From: Halicephalobus mephisto
Taxonomy: Eukaryota > Nematoda > Chromadorea > Rhabditida > Panagrolaimidae
DNA length: 64,000 nucleotides
NCBI GenBank assembly: GCA_009193035.1
Contig: SWDT01000182.1
Location: forward strand, 62,001 to 126,000
Direction of reading: 5' to 3'
Both the position numbers and the translations under genes were made by a program. A model generated the notes under the pieces. That model had not been told where the DNA came from and did not search any database. It was given only the letters and a program-made list of their open reading frames with translations. This document shows, one piece after another, positions 26,220 to 38,399 of this stretch (its first letter is position 1; every line of letters begins with the position of its first letter).

Positions 26220-27560
26220 TTCTGTCTAAAGCAAAAATGCTCAACTAGTGCCTCAGGCGCGAGACAACGCCGCTTGCACTTTTTTCATTTTACACACACA
26301 AAGAATCGCTAAATTCGTCTGCCTCTGGCGGCGGCTGCAGTGGGGGCTCACATGACTCTGACGCGCCGATAACGACACGTTTGGTCCTCTACACTGGACA
26401 GGGGGGAATTATCGGGTCGCTTGCGCAGTCAAAGGCCGTCAATCAAGGCCTAAAATTGGAAAAAATGGTTCCGTTGTCTGGATTCATGAATAATGAATCT
26501 TCTCTAAGATTTTAAAATACAGTATTATTTTTAAATAAAAATTTCAAGTTTTTTTTAGGATTATTTGGGAATAATCAAAAACTTTGAAATTTATTGACGC
26601 AATTGAGACCAGACCAGGGACCAGGAATTTCAGCGAGACTGACGGGGCGCGTGAAGGCAGGCGGCCGCACTCACATGATTCGGAGCTCATTGTTGCCGGG
26701 TTTGCCTCAAAAAATAGTCTCGCACTTTTTATCGACCATTGAGCGAACGAAAAAAGTACCATCTAATTCCTTAGAAAACGGCAATCCGGTTTTTCCTTTT
26801 AGCTCATTTTTCATTTATAAGCATTATAATCAATAAAAAAATCGATATATGCAACTGGGAATTTCCGAATTTCTGCGCGAAGGAAAATCTGAGAAATGGC
26901 AAATTTGGCAATTCTTCACTGGAATCGACTCGCTTTTTTGTTCAAAATTTTAGGATTTTATAAACAGAATCAGTTTTGAGACAATTTCAGAAAATTATTT
27001 AATTTTCGCAACAACGTGACTTTTTTAAATTTCAGAATTCCCGCGCAGACGGTGCGAGTTGTGCGTAATTGGAAAAAGTGGTAAACCTGGCAACTTGTGC
27101 CAAGTCGACTCGCCCTGTTTCCACGCGCGTTTTTTCCTTTACCTAAAATTCCAGAACTTTTTAGAAAATCCACTTCAAAGTAATTTCAAAAAACTCTATT
27201 TTTATTTTTTATTAGTTTCAAAGCTCTTCCCGAAATCTTTAATATTTTATTTTTTATTTTCTAACTTGTTAATCATAGACCTCCGTATTAGTCACCAGAC
27301 CCCCTCCGGGAAATTTGCAAAAAATATTTTTCGTATTAATTCCGCGAAAAATTTAGCTTTGCTTTAGGAAGAAATTAAATGAGTTGGATTAATCTTAGAT
27401 CAAGATTTAATCTTCAAGTAGCCTTCAGAAAGTAAAAACACAAATTACATATTCGGTGTCATTTGACGCAATGAAGAAAAAGCAACTTGCAAGGTGCCAG
27501 AGGTTCCATGGAAAGTCACACTTCCATGTTGTTGTTTGTGATCAAGGAAACTATCAAAAC
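26220..27560. other. series of unique GC-richer islands
   Basis: Islands at about 26225-26450, 26595-26710, 27035-27130 and 27470-27560 separated by AT-rich DNA. Two share CTCACATGA next to GC-rich sequence. No coding or RNA signature. Possible regulatory elements for flanking genes. Confidence 0.25.
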
Positions 27561-28390
27561 ATCAGCACGAGGCCCGATTTGCCTTAAAATTCGAAAACCA
27601 AACGAACTTTTACATTATCGAAACTCAAGAATCCCAATCAAAAAATTTCGTAACATTTTAAAATTTCTAAAACTAAAAAATTGGTCAATTTCGTAATTTT
27701 CGACTTTTTCACAAGGATTTAAAAATTTCGAAAATTCAAAAAATAAAAATTTTTAATTTTTTTAAAAATTAGTCGATTTCGTAATTTTTATTTTTTAATT
27801 TTTCGCAGGAATTTGAAAAATTATTTTTATAGAAAATTTTCCGAAAATGTCTCGACGAGGAATTTCCAGAATAAAAATGAAAAACTAAATAAACCTCATT
27901 AGTGAACTACCGTTTTTTTACTTTCATTTCCTTTTCGTAGAAATTGAAAAAATTACAAAAAATTACTTTAATGATTGATTTCTAATTAACCAAAAACCAG
28001 GTTATGGTTAAATTAGGAACTTATCAGTTTTAAGAAACCAGGAATCAAACACGTGATCAATAATCTTTCGTGTCAAGACCAAAGTTCCGAAATCTCCAAA
28101 GAAAAACCAAAAATTTTCAAAAAAAAACCAAAAATTTGAAAATTATTTTTTAAAAATCAGAAATTTAAAAATTATTTTTAAAAAAAGTTAAAAAAAAACA
28201 AAAATTTTCAAAAAAATCAGAAATTTGAAAATTATTTTTGATTTTTTTTTCTCAATTTTTAAGGAAAAAATTAAAAGTTATTTTAAAAAATAAAAGTTTT
28301 GATTTTGATGAGAATAATGATATTAAAAAATAAAGTTCGAGAATTTAAAAATCGATTAATCATTTACGTCAAGACTAGTATTGAAATTTA
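27560..28390. repeat. AT-rich low-complexity DNA
   Basis: Diverged AAAATTTNAAAA words, with two or three rough repeats of AAAATCAGAAATTTGAAAATTATTTTT near 28130-28240. No gene seen. Confidence 0.6.
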
Positions 28391-28399
28391 TCTTGAAAA

Positions 28400-28930
28400 A
28401 ATCAACGTCAAACGGAGCGCTGAATGAAGAGGCGTAGGTTCTGACGCGAATGACGAAAAACAAAACCATTAATCGAAAAACAAATTAATCATCATTCGTG
28501 TTGGGATCATTCAACAATCATCTTCAAAGAAATAAAGATCAAAGAAATTGCCGGAAAAAAATTACTGGTCGCAAAGCGAAAAACGGAAAATTTCGTAATC
28601 AAAAAATAAACTAAATCACTATTCGTTTTGGGACCATTATTTCACTTTTTTTCTCAAGTTACGAAAATCAAAGAAATTGCCGAAAAAAAATCACTGGTCC
28701 CAAAGCGAAAAACGAAAAATATCGTAATCAAAAAATAAACTAAATCACTATTCGTTTTGGGACCATTATTTCACTTTTTTTCTCAAGTTACGAAAATCAA
28801 AGAAATTTCCGAAAAAAAAAATCACTGGTCCCAAAGCGAAAAACGGAAAATTTCGTAATCAAGAAATAAACTAATCACTATTCGTTTTGGGACCACAACT
28901 TGATATTTTGGTTTTTAGATTGAAATCGGA
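28400..28930. repeat. tandem repeat, about 127 nt, with internal palindrome
   Basis: Three to four units. Each has TCACTATTCGTTTTGGGACC and its inverse GGTCCCAAAGCGAAAAACG, so every unit can fold on itself or pair with its neighbour. GGGACC falls near 28630, 28758 and 28888. Confidence 0.8.
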
Positions 28931-29880
28931 AAATCTTTGGTCTCATCGCGATAGATACTTGATTTATATCCAAATCACGAGTTTCTTTACTGGTCCTTTT
29001 AACCGTGAATGGAAAAAATATAAGAAAGAAGAAATGTAAGAAGAAATATAAGAGGAAAAATACAAAGTATGAGATAAATTACTAATTATGTGTGGAAATC
29101 GACTTTTGGGATTGGGCTTAGGCATCTAGGCCAAGGCAATAACAACACTATGTAAGATTTTCGAATACCATAATTAGTTTAATATTTTTTCCTACTGCCT
29201 TTTTGACACCTAAACGACAATGGGACATGGGGTTCGTGTCCCTCGGGTCAAAATTTGCATGAAAATTATCCAAAAAATCATTTAATAAATCAATTTCAAA
29301 AATCACGTTTTTAGAAAAATAAAAAATGACAAAAGTGTCCTTAAAAATGTATAAAAAATTAATTCTTTCAAAGATGATTTTTGAATAAAAGGGACTGTCG
29401 TTTAAATGTTAAAAATAATATCGCCCCAATTTCCATCGAGATCAGTTCCGATTCGGGTTTTCGTGAACCAGAATCGCGAAATTTTCGTTTATTTATATCT
29501 TTGAAGATAGAGCTGAATTTTTCGGGGGCAAATATTTGGAAAACTGGTGTGGTTTCTGCAGCTTCGAGGGCAAACAACCACGTTTGTTCGTCTCCCGAAG
29601 GTGCCCCAGGGGTTGTTAGCTTTGTCGACGTTGAAGCAACGAGAATTATATTGTAAAAAAAAAAAAATTAAAAATTACGAAATAATCTCGACCAGAATAT
29701 TTCAAAAATCGAAGTCAAACGTGTTTTTTCTGAAATAATATTACTGTAAAAAATTATTTTTTAAAAAGTAATCTCGACACGAATTTCGGAAAAAATTTTA
29801 AATTTTAAAAATTAAAAAAATAAATTTTAGAAAATTTTAAATTTTAAAAATTAAAAAAATAAATTTTAGAAAATTTAAAA
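28931..29880. other. mixed unique sequence
   Basis: Includes a GC-balanced island at 29440-29640 with an open plus frame (29381-29656) that has no recognisable domain and no splice context. The rest is AT-rich. Confidence 0.3.
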
Positions 29881-30690
29881 TGTTCGAATTTTTTTTTCAA
29901 GATTCTGGAAGAGTTTTATAGGAATTCTGGGAACTTTCAAAAGACTTCTAAGATCTTTAAAAAAAGTTTTTTGAAATTTTTGAAGTTTTCTGAAACTTTC
30001 AAAATTCTGGAACTTTTCAAAAATCTTTATGAAATTTTCGAAGTTATCAGAAAACTCCAGAAATCTAAAATTTCAAAGATTTCTGAAAATTCTTGAACTT
30101 TTCCGAAATTTTCGAAGTTCTCAGAAAACTCCAGAATTCTGAAATTTCAAAAATTCTAGAACTTTTCAAAAATCTTTATGAAATTTTCGAAGTTCTCAGA
30201 AAACTCCAGAATTTTGAAATTTCAAAAATTCTAGAACTTTTCAAAAATCTTTATGAAATTTTGAAACACTTCAGAAAACTTCGAAAATTCAAGAATCTTT
30301 AACAATATTCTTAAATATTTAAAAATTCTAAATTTGAAAATTTTCAAAAATGTCTGAAAGTTCGCGAATTTTCACAAAATTTCAAAATCATCAAAAAAAC
30401 TCCCACGAGATTCTAAAAAAATTTAGAAATTTCCACGGGATTCTGGAAGACTTCAAAATTCCCTAATGAATTTTAGAAACTTCATAAAATTCTAAAAATC
30501 CGCGAATTTTCACAAAATTTCGAAATCATCAAAAAAATTTTTCTTAATTTAAAAAAAAACTCTAAATTTTCAAATTTTTTTAATTTCAAAAAAAAACTAA
30601 ATTTAAAAATTTTCTTAATTTAAAAAAAAACTCTAAATTTTAAAATTTTTTTAATTTCAAAAAAACTCTAAATTTTCAATATTTTAGAAA
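29880..30690. repeat. about 75-nt tandem repeat, TTCTAGAACTTTTCAAAAAT
   Basis: AACTTTTCAAAAATCTTTATG recurs near 30011, 30160 and 30236, and the open frame at 30093-30302 repeats the peptide FEVLRKLQN. The array decays into AAATTTTC words by 30690. Confidence 0.75.
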
Positions 30691-30699
30691 TCTAACATT

Positions 30700-31120
30700 A
30701 ATTGAACTAGCTTTGTCGTTATCAAAACTAAATAAGCTTTATTTAGACGGCAAATTGGGCCGATATCACAAGACACGAACAACTTTTCTGTCATATTGCT
30801 CTGTCCTGCAAAAAAGCGTCGGGTCGATTCCCCGTTTTTCCGTTTTTACGACAAATCATCAGGGAAAGAATGTCACGGGACCACAGCGCGATCGAACGTA
30901 AAAGCCAGATCAGAATTGATTACTGAAAGATGCTTTGGAGCGATTTTTGATCTTGAAAAGAAAATAATGAAATTTTTCTAAAAAAATTGGCATGACGTGG
31001 ATAAGCTATAGTCTCTGGAAAATTTCGAAAACCTTACTCGAGACAAAGATAAGCAAACAGAAGACATACCTAACCCCTCCGAGACAAGTGGATCAGAATT
31101 TGTTCAAGCAAGTCTAGCAA
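30700..31120. other. unique island in the repeat desert
   Basis: About 400 nt of GC-balanced unique DNA with chance open frames of 60 codons. The stretch TCGGGTCGATTCCCCG near 30822 resembles a tRNA T-arm, but no acceptor, D or anticodon stem fits. Confidence 0.25.
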
Positions 31121-31129
31121 AAGGGTATA

Positions 31130-31720
31130 AAGTTGTCCAAGGGGGGTTTCCAAGGGGGTAGTAAATTGCCCAAGGGGGATCTCAGGAGTGAAATAAAGAG
31201 TCATCTAAGAAATCCACAAAGGGATGTGAGATTTTCTAAGAAAGTAGAAAATTTTCTAAGAAGCATAAAATGTTCGTAGAAATATCTATAACTCTTTGGG
31301 AGAGTAGATAATCATCTGGGGGATTTTAGATGACTGTATTTCACTTCTAAGAAGTTTAAAAAATTTTCTGTATTTTTATATTTTCTTAGAAAATGTTCGT
31401 AGAAATATCGATGACTCCTTGAGAAAGTAGATAATCAATCTGGGGGATTTTAGAAGTGAAATACAGTCATCTAAGAAGTTTATAAAAAGACAAAAAATTT
31501 TTTATTTTCTTAGAAAATGTTCTAAAATGTTCGTAGAAATATCTATAACTCTTTGGGAGAGTAGATAATCAATCTGGGGGATTTTAGAAGTGAAATACAG
31601 TCATCTAAGAAATCCACAAAGAAACAGGATTTCCCAAAACGTAAATAATTTTCTCTAAAGTAAGAAATGTTTTAAAAAGTTCATAAACAGACATAAAATT
31701 CCCCAAAGTTCCTCGAATAA
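31130..31720. repeat. tandem repeat with GGGGGATTTTAGAAGTGAAA
   Basis: Three or four units of about 120 nt with TCTGGGGGATTTTAGAAGTG and TACAGTCATCTAAGAAATCC, preceded by G-rich words (AAGGGGG) at 31140-31180. Confidence 0.75.
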
Positions 31721-31822
31721 GTAAAAAAAATTTTTAAATTTATATTTTTTAAACTACTTATAAAAAAACATATTTCCTGAGGGGATTTCACAATTTTATA
31801 ATTAATTTTAAATATTTAAATC

Positions 31823-31930
31823 CTTTCCAGCATTAATCCTCAGAGCCAGATTGTCGAAATCCCCCCATCTGTCGACGACGTCAGAGAGCAGACTAGGAAG
31901 GCCGCCAGCTGCCGCAGGCAAGTCCTGGTT
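31823..31930 (+). other. candidate orphan coding exon
   Basis: After a good acceptor (CCTTTCCAG ending at 31830) the sequence becomes GC-rich and one frame reads INPQSQIVEIPPSVDDVREQ then TRKAASCRRQVLV before a stop. A GC-AG type donor (CGCAG|GCAAGT) would end the exon before that stop. The composition and peptide look coding, but I found no partner exons within several kilobases and recognise no family. Confidence 0.25.
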
Positions 31931-32039
31931 TGAATTCTGAGCCGTCTCGATAATATTGGCTTGCGTCAAGACGTTTCCGGGACAGGGATGAACACGTAAA
32001 AAAATTATTTAAAAAAAACAAAAAATTTTTATTTTAAAT

Positions 32040-32880
32040 GAGAATTTTTGGACAGACAATCCTCCTTTGTAAATTATTTCAAAGGGTTTGCCGCATCTGG
32101 CGATTGGGTGCGCGAGGAAAAAAGGGCGAGAAAGAAATTTGGACAGACAATATGCTTCAAATAATGTAAGAAAGGCTTGACGCATCTATTTGTCCGGGTA
32201 GAAAAAGAAAAAAAACAAAAAAGATAAAAATTTGGACCGACAAACCAAATTGCTTGATACAGTCAACGTACCTATTGACTGGTTACGAAAGAGCGAGAGA
32301 AACAACAAAAAAGAACTTTGCCAAACAACTCGCTTCAAACCATACGAAATGGCCTGACGCACCTGCCGACCCCAGTGTGGGAGGAAGAAGAGAGCGAAAA
32401 AAACAACAAAAAAGAAAGAACTTTGCCAAACAATCTGCCTCAAACCATACGAAAGTGTTTGACGCATCTGCTGACCTTAATGAGAGAGGAAGAAGAGAGC
32501 GAGAGTTTGAACAGGCATTCTTTCTCAAATTACAAAAACGGGTTTGCCATATCTACTGACTGAGCGCAAGGAAAAAGAGAGGGAGATTGGACAGACAATC
32601 CTTCCTAAACCGTCTGGGACAGGTTTACTGCACCTGTTGATCTGGGTGCGAGACGAAGAAGAGAGCGAGAGGACAGACAAGAAAGGAGAAACTCAGACAG
32701 ATTTTCCTTTTTAAACTACAAAAACAGACTTGCCGGATTTGGTGATTAAATGCAAGTGGGCGAGAGAAAAAACTTGGACAAATTTCTCTTTTTGAATTAC
32801 ATAAATGGGTTTGCCGGATCTAATGACCAAGGTGCGCGAGGAGAGATGACGAAATTTCTCGTTTTAGGGAGGAACTCGAG
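32040..32880. repeat. degenerate 90-nt tandem array with GAGAGCGAGAG words
   Basis: Eight to nine units of about 80-105 nt: GGACAGACAATCC, then a TTTGCCGCATCTG-type word, then GTGCGAGAGGAAGAAGAGAG. The open frames at 32186-32563 on both strands arise from this array. Confidence 0.8.
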
Positions 32881-33099
32881 GGCGCGATAGACAAAGTTGC
32901 GGCTGTGGCAGTTGCTTCCTCTATTTCGTCAGATTTATGTAATTTTTTAATTTTTTTTACATTTTTTAATAGCTAATTTAATATTTCAATAAAATAAGAA
33001 AAAAATCAATTTAAAAAAAGAATTTCGAAATCAATACGAAGGTTGTACGACATTTGGTCTATTTCGTAATATTTATCATTTACTTCGTTTTTATTAATT

Positions 33100-33475
33100 T
33101 TTTAATGATGAAATTAATTTAATATTTCAGTTAAGTAAGGAAAATTAATTTATAAAAAATTTCGAAATCAGTGAAAATTGAAAAGGAGAAAAACGAGGGG
33201 CGAATGTCGTGTAGCTTCTCATTTACTTTGTTTTTATATCAATTTTTTAATATATATTTTAGTTAAGGAAAAATTAATTTATAAAGAATTTCGAAATCAG
33301 TGAAAATTGAAAAGGAGAAAAACGAGGGGCGAGTGTCGTGTAGCTTCTCATTTACTTTGTTTTTATATCAATTTTTTAATATATATTTTAGTTAAGAAAA
33401 AATTAATTTATAAAGAATTTCGAAATTAGTGAAAATTGAAAAAGAGAAAAACGAGGGGCGAGTGTCGCTGGGGAG
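33100..33475. repeat. 129-nt tandem repeat
   Basis: Three units with GAGAAAAACGAGGGGCGAGT then TCATTTACTTTGTTTTTATA; GAGGGGC falls at 33195, 33324 and 33453. The last unit runs into unique GC-rich DNA. Confidence 0.85.
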
Positions 33476-34070
33476 CAACTGTCGCACGGCCAAAATTGCT
33501 GACAATAGAAAATCGATAAAAAGGGTAAGACTGGCCGAATGCTCACTGGTCTCCTTGGAGCGAGGACAGTCAGTCACTGAAATTCGGAGCATCTCCAGAA
33601 ATTGGGTTTAAAATTTTTTTTGTTTTGACCGAAAAAAAACATTTTTTTCGGAATGATTTTTTGGACAGTTTTTTTAAGGATCGTAGTTAGTCAATATGGG
33701 ATTTTCAAAGTGAAACTCTGGTCTCGATGCGAGCGAGTAGACCGGAGCGGTAGCAAAACAGACCATTGATTCTTTTTTCAGAGAGCAAGTATTTGGATTG
33801 GACTGGCGCGGCGGAGACCCGACAAGCCCCTCCTCCCAACAGAGGCAGTCGGCTGAGCACCCACACGCAAAAATCGATTTTCGCTTTTATAAATAATTGG
33901 AACTAATACTTTTGATTCGGATCAGCAACTTGGACAAGAATAATTGATTTTAGCCGGTTTTTCCGGTTGTGAATTGTTGTAAATATTTGTAAAGTTTTAT
34001 TTGCAGAATTCGGGAAAATTCAAAAAACCCTATTTTTGACGAAAATTAACAGTTGGCACAAATTGGAGAA
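33476..34070. other. unique GC-rich islands
   Basis: Islands at 33460-33600 and 33700-33870. The second has GGCGCGGCGGAGACCCGACA and a run of C's. Promoter-like composition, but no gene follows within reach on either strand. Confidence 0.25.
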
Positions 34071-34079
34071 AAAAATTTC

Positions 34080-34600
34080 GGATTAAATGACAATGTTAAG
34101 AATTTTTTTCGGATTGATTGACATAGGTCAAAGAAAAATTTTTTGGATTGACTGGCAATGTTAGAAGATTTTTCTGGATCGACTGGCACAGGTCAAAATT
34201 TTTTTGGATTGAATGGCAATGTTAGGAAATTTTTTTTGGATTGAATGGCAATGTTAGAAGAATTTTTTTGGATTGAATGGCAATGTTAAAAAATTTTTTT
34301 TGGATTGACTGGCAATGTTGGAAAAAATTTTTGAATTGACTGGCACAGGTCGAAATTTTTTTGAATTGAATGGTAATATTAAAAAATTTTTTCTATTGAT
34401 TGGTAATGTTAAAAAATTTTTTTTGGATTTATTGATAATATTAATAAGTTTTTTGGATTTATAGACATAGGTCAGAGAAATTTTTTTAGATTGAATAGCA
34501 ACATTTAAAAATTTTTTGAATTGAATAATAATGTTTAAAAATTTTTTGGATTTATTGATATGGATTAGCTGACCTTGGAAAACGAAAAAAATTTGTTTCA
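34080..34600. repeat. about 29-60 nt tandem array, GGATTGAATGGCAATGTTA
   Basis: About sixteen copies of TTTTTTGGATTGAATGGCAA TGTTA alternating with TGGCACAGGTCAAA variants. The minus-strand open frame 34254-34601 merely translates it. Confidence 0.85.
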
Positions 34601-34839
34601 AAATAATCGATAAAAAAAATTAATTTTTAGTCTAAAAACTATAGTCGCTAATTGGGAACTTGCCCTTTGGGGCTGTCTTCATTAACGACATATGACGACA
34701 TCTGGAGGCTTGTGGACTTGTCCGAATTTTTGTTTCCTTACGTCAACCAATTTTGCCCTTCCTGACAATCCTCAGATTACAGAATGATAAAATGCTCTTC
34801 AAAAGAAAACGTCAACTTCGGATTATTTCAAAAAAAGCA

Positions 34840-35490
34840 CATTTTCCGTTCGAGACCATTTTCAAGGAATTTCTTAAAACACTTTCCGTCTGAAATCATT
34901 TTTAATTATTTTTTAAAACTTTTCCGTTCGGGACCACTTTTAATGATTTTTTAAATTTTCCGTTCGGGACCACTTTTAATGATTTTTTAAAATTTTTCCG
35001 TTCGGGACCATTTTTTAGAATTTTTTTCATTTAAAATTATTTTTTAAACCTTTTCCACTCAAGACCATTTTTAATTAAATTTTTTTTTAATTTTTTAAAA
35101 ATTGAATTATTTTATACTTCAATTTCTACTAATTCTAAAAATACAAAAATCAACGGAAAAATGAAATTTTAAACAAAAGTAAAGAAAATAAAACTCGTTT
35201 AAGTGGTCTCGAGTGGAAAATATTTTCTCGAAGTAATTTAAGTTTTTTATTTTTTTACATAAATTCTTCAAATTACTGATTTCAAAAACAAAAATTATTA
35301 AAAATGATAAATTTTAGTAAAAATAAAAAAAAATAAATTTGGTCCTGAGTGGAAAATATTAAAAAAAATTAAAATTAATTTTTTATTTTTTTTTACATTA
35401 ATTTTTTTAATTTTTGCAGATTCTAAAAAATTATTAAAAACGACAAATTTTAATCTGGATTTGGTCTCGAGTGGAAAATGTTTTTTTTGA
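34840..35490. repeat. left arm of a large imperfect inverted repeat
   Basis: Contains multiple TTTTCCGTTCGGGACCATTT words, then TTATACTTCAATTTCTACTA followed by ATTCTAAAAATAC, then TTTTTTACATAAAT and AAAATGATAAATTTTAG blocks. The same blocks occur in the same order, reverse-complemented, at 42370-43210. Confidence 0.7.
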
Positions 35491-35599
35491 AGGAATTTAA
35501 ACTCATTTTTCTTCTTGAATAAAAAGAATTTTTTCAGTAGATTACGAAACGACAATCTTATTGAAAAAAAACAAATTTTTTCATTTTTCTAATATTTAA

Positions 35600-37020
35600 T
35601 AAAGACGTAATTCCTGAAAAACAGAAGTGTCTAGACGAGACTCCAATGCCGGAACGAACCAGAGGACTCAAGTCAGCTGTTTGATCTCGTTTCATGTGAA
35701 TTTTTTGTGTTTGATTTTTTCGAGCAAAAAACAGGGACCACGTATTTCAAAAAAGAGAATTTCAAAGTTCTTTGATTTTTTAATTTGACGAAATTTGGGG
35801 GATTTTAAAAAATAAATAATGAAACAACTTCAAAAAAAATTAAAATAAAAATCTATAAAAAATCAAAAATTCGTAAAAAATTAAATTTTTATAATAAAAT
35901 AAAAAAAAATAAAAAATCAATAATGAAAAAAAGTTTCTAAAAAAAATAAAAATTTTTTATAAAAAATCAAAAATTTATAAAAAAAGTAGATTTTTTATAA
36001 AAATTTGAAAATTTATAAAAAAAAATTAATTTTTAATTTTTATAAAAAAATTCGAAAATAAGAATTTTTTAATAAAAATCTGAAAAATTTAAACAATTTT
36101 GTAAAATTTTAATTTTCAATTTTTTAATAAAATTATAAAAATAAATTTAAAACAATAAATTCCAAAAATTCTAAGAAAATTCGTGTCGAGACAAATTCTA
36201 GAAAAAAAACTTCAGTTTTTTAAATATATTATGACGAAACTAAAAGCTTTTTGAAAATTCTAAGAAACATGTAAAAACATTTTCATAAACAAATGATTAT
36301 TTTTGGTCCTTAAAAAATATCATGACGTAATTTCTAGGATTTTTAAAAAGTCCTAAATTTCGTGTCGAGAGAATTTCATAAAAAATTAATTTTTTTAAAT
36401 ATCTAAAAAGTTATAAAATTCATGTAAAAAATTAATTTTTTTTAATATCTAAAAAGTCCTAAAATTCATGTAAAAAATTAATTTTTTTTAAATATCTAAA
36501 AAATCCTAAAATTCATGTAAAAAATTAATTTTTTTTAAATATCTAAAAAGTTATAAAATTCGTGTTGAGAAAATTCCATTAAAAATTAACTTTTTTAAAT
36601 ATTTAAGAAATTCAAAAAATTCATGTAAAAAATTTTCATAAAAAATTAACTTTTTTAAATATCTAAAAAGTCCTAAAATCAGTGTCAAAAAAATTAACTT
36701 TTTTTTAATATTTAAGAAATTCAAAAAAATCCATAAAAAAATTAATTTCCGATTTTTTACATAAAATGAAATTTTTCAAATTTTCGAAGACTTTCTTAGA
36801 ATTCCTTTCGAGACATTTTTATAAGAAAATTAATTTTTAAAAAATAAAAAAAATTAATTTAAAATTTTTCATAAGATGACGAAATTTTCTGAAAATTTCT
36901 TTTGAGATATTTCTGTGAAAAACTCATTTTTGATTTTCAAATATTTTTATAAAAGAGGAAATTGAAACTTTTCATAAAAGTACAAGTTTTCTGGAACAAT
37001 TGATCCATTTAGGAATGACG
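35600..37020. repeat. AT-rich DNA with tandem TCCTAAAATTCATGTAAAAA
   Basis: A short unique island (35620-35700) and then A/T-dominated DNA. From 36350 to 36740 about eight 55-nt units carry AAAAAGTCCTAAAATTCATG and TTTTTTTAAATATCT. Confidence 0.7.
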
Positions 37021-37053
37021 CAAGGCCAAATGTATTCCAAACAAACATACTTA

Positions 37054-37438
37054 TCTGTCGTCTCTTTATTTCTCTCAATCTCTAACTAATTTCTATATCT
37101 GTCTGTCGTCTCTTTATTTTTCTCAATCTCTAACTAATTTCTATAGTTGTCTGTCGTCTCTTTATTTTTCGTAATCTCTAACTAATTTCTATATTCGTTT
37201 GTTGTCTCTTTATTTTTCCAATCTTTAACAACTTGTTTCTATATTTGTCTGTCGTCTCTTTATTTTTCTCAATCTCTAACAATTACTTTCTTATTCGTCT
37301 GTCGTCTCTTTATTTTCCGCAGTCTCTAACTAATTTCTATATTCGTCCGTCGTCTCTTTACTTTTCTCAATCTCTAACAACTAGTTTCTTATTTGTCTGT
37401 TATCTCTTTATTTTCCGCAGTCTTTAACCAGTTTTTAT
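37054..37438. repeat. 48-nt minisatellite
   Basis: Eight copies of TCTGTCGTCTCTTTATTTTT then CTCAATCTCTAACTAATTTC; TCTGTCG occurs at 37054, 37102 and 37150, exactly 48 nt apart. Pyrimidine-rich on the plus strand. Confidence 0.9.
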
Positions 37439-37439
37439 T

Positions 37440-37680
37440 CCAGTTCATTGATTGTTTTGCGAGATGAAAATTGGTTGTGCGACAGTCAGCTGGCGAGGAA
37501 GCAGACAAACGGGGCTTTTTGCGAAAATTTGACAAGGGGACTTTTCGCTGAAAATATGGGGACTGGCTTTTTTCTTCAATGCCAAATAAAATATGGACTG
37601 AAATGCCTCTAGACCTGAATTTTAGGCCCGTCGAGATTCCCAAATTAAAAATTTACAAAGACCAACAAAGCAGTTTGCCT
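37440..37680. other. unique island
   Basis: GC-balanced; an 84-codon minus frame (37389-37643) has no recognisable feature. Confidence 0.25.
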
Positions 37681-37719
37681 TTGGCGAGATTCCTTATTTA
37701 CGGTTTTTCATAATGGAAC

Positions 37720-38340
37720 ATCATATAAAATTCCGGAATTTTCAGAATTTGTTGAATACTTTTAAAATCACAAAAAAATAAAAATAAAAATAAAAAAAAA
37801 ATAAAAAAATTACGAAATTTTCGGTCTTAACTGCAAAATTTCGAAAATTCTTTTCAAGACAAATTTTTTGAAACTTGATAACATTTCCGGTTTTAGAATA
37901 ATAGGACTCAGATGTTGTTGAGTACTTTCAGAACCTTGAAGAAACATAAACAAAAAATCTAGAATCTTCGGTCTTAACCGGAAAATTTAGAAAATTCGTG
38001 GTGAGATAATTTTTTTTAAATTCGGTGAAAAATATTTCCTATTTCGAAATAATAGGATTCAGAATTCACTAAATACCTTCAGAATCACAAAAAATAAAAA
38101 ATTTATAATTTCGGTCTTAACCGGAAAATTTAGAAAATTCGTAGTGAGATAATTTTTTTTAATTTAGTGGAAAATATTTCCTATTTTGTAATAGTAGGAT
38201 TCAGAATTCACTAAATACCTTCAGAATCACAAAAAGTAAAAAATTTATAATTTCGGTCTTAACTGGAAAACTTTTAAAAAAGTTGTCTCACCACGAATTT
38301 TTAAATTTAGTGAAAAATATTTTTTTTTTTTCATGATGAA
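37720..38340. repeat. about 125-nt tandem repeat, TTCGGTCTTAACCGG
   Basis: Four units with TCGGTCTTAACCGGAAAATT and AGAAAATTCGTAGTGAGATA, then TTCCTATTTYGTAATARTAG. The last unit is partly diverged. Confidence 0.8.
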
Positions 38341-38399
38341 ATGATTCAGAATCTGATGGAAATTTTTAAATTAAAAAACTCAAAAATGTAAAATTGTTC

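Noticed and set aside
30815..30835. TCGGGTCGATTCCCCG resembling a tRNA T-arm
   Set aside because: No other cloverleaf stem could be fitted at the correct spacing.
32186..32563. overlapping open frames on both strands
   Set aside because: Both translate the 90-nt degenerate array, so their length follows from the repeat.
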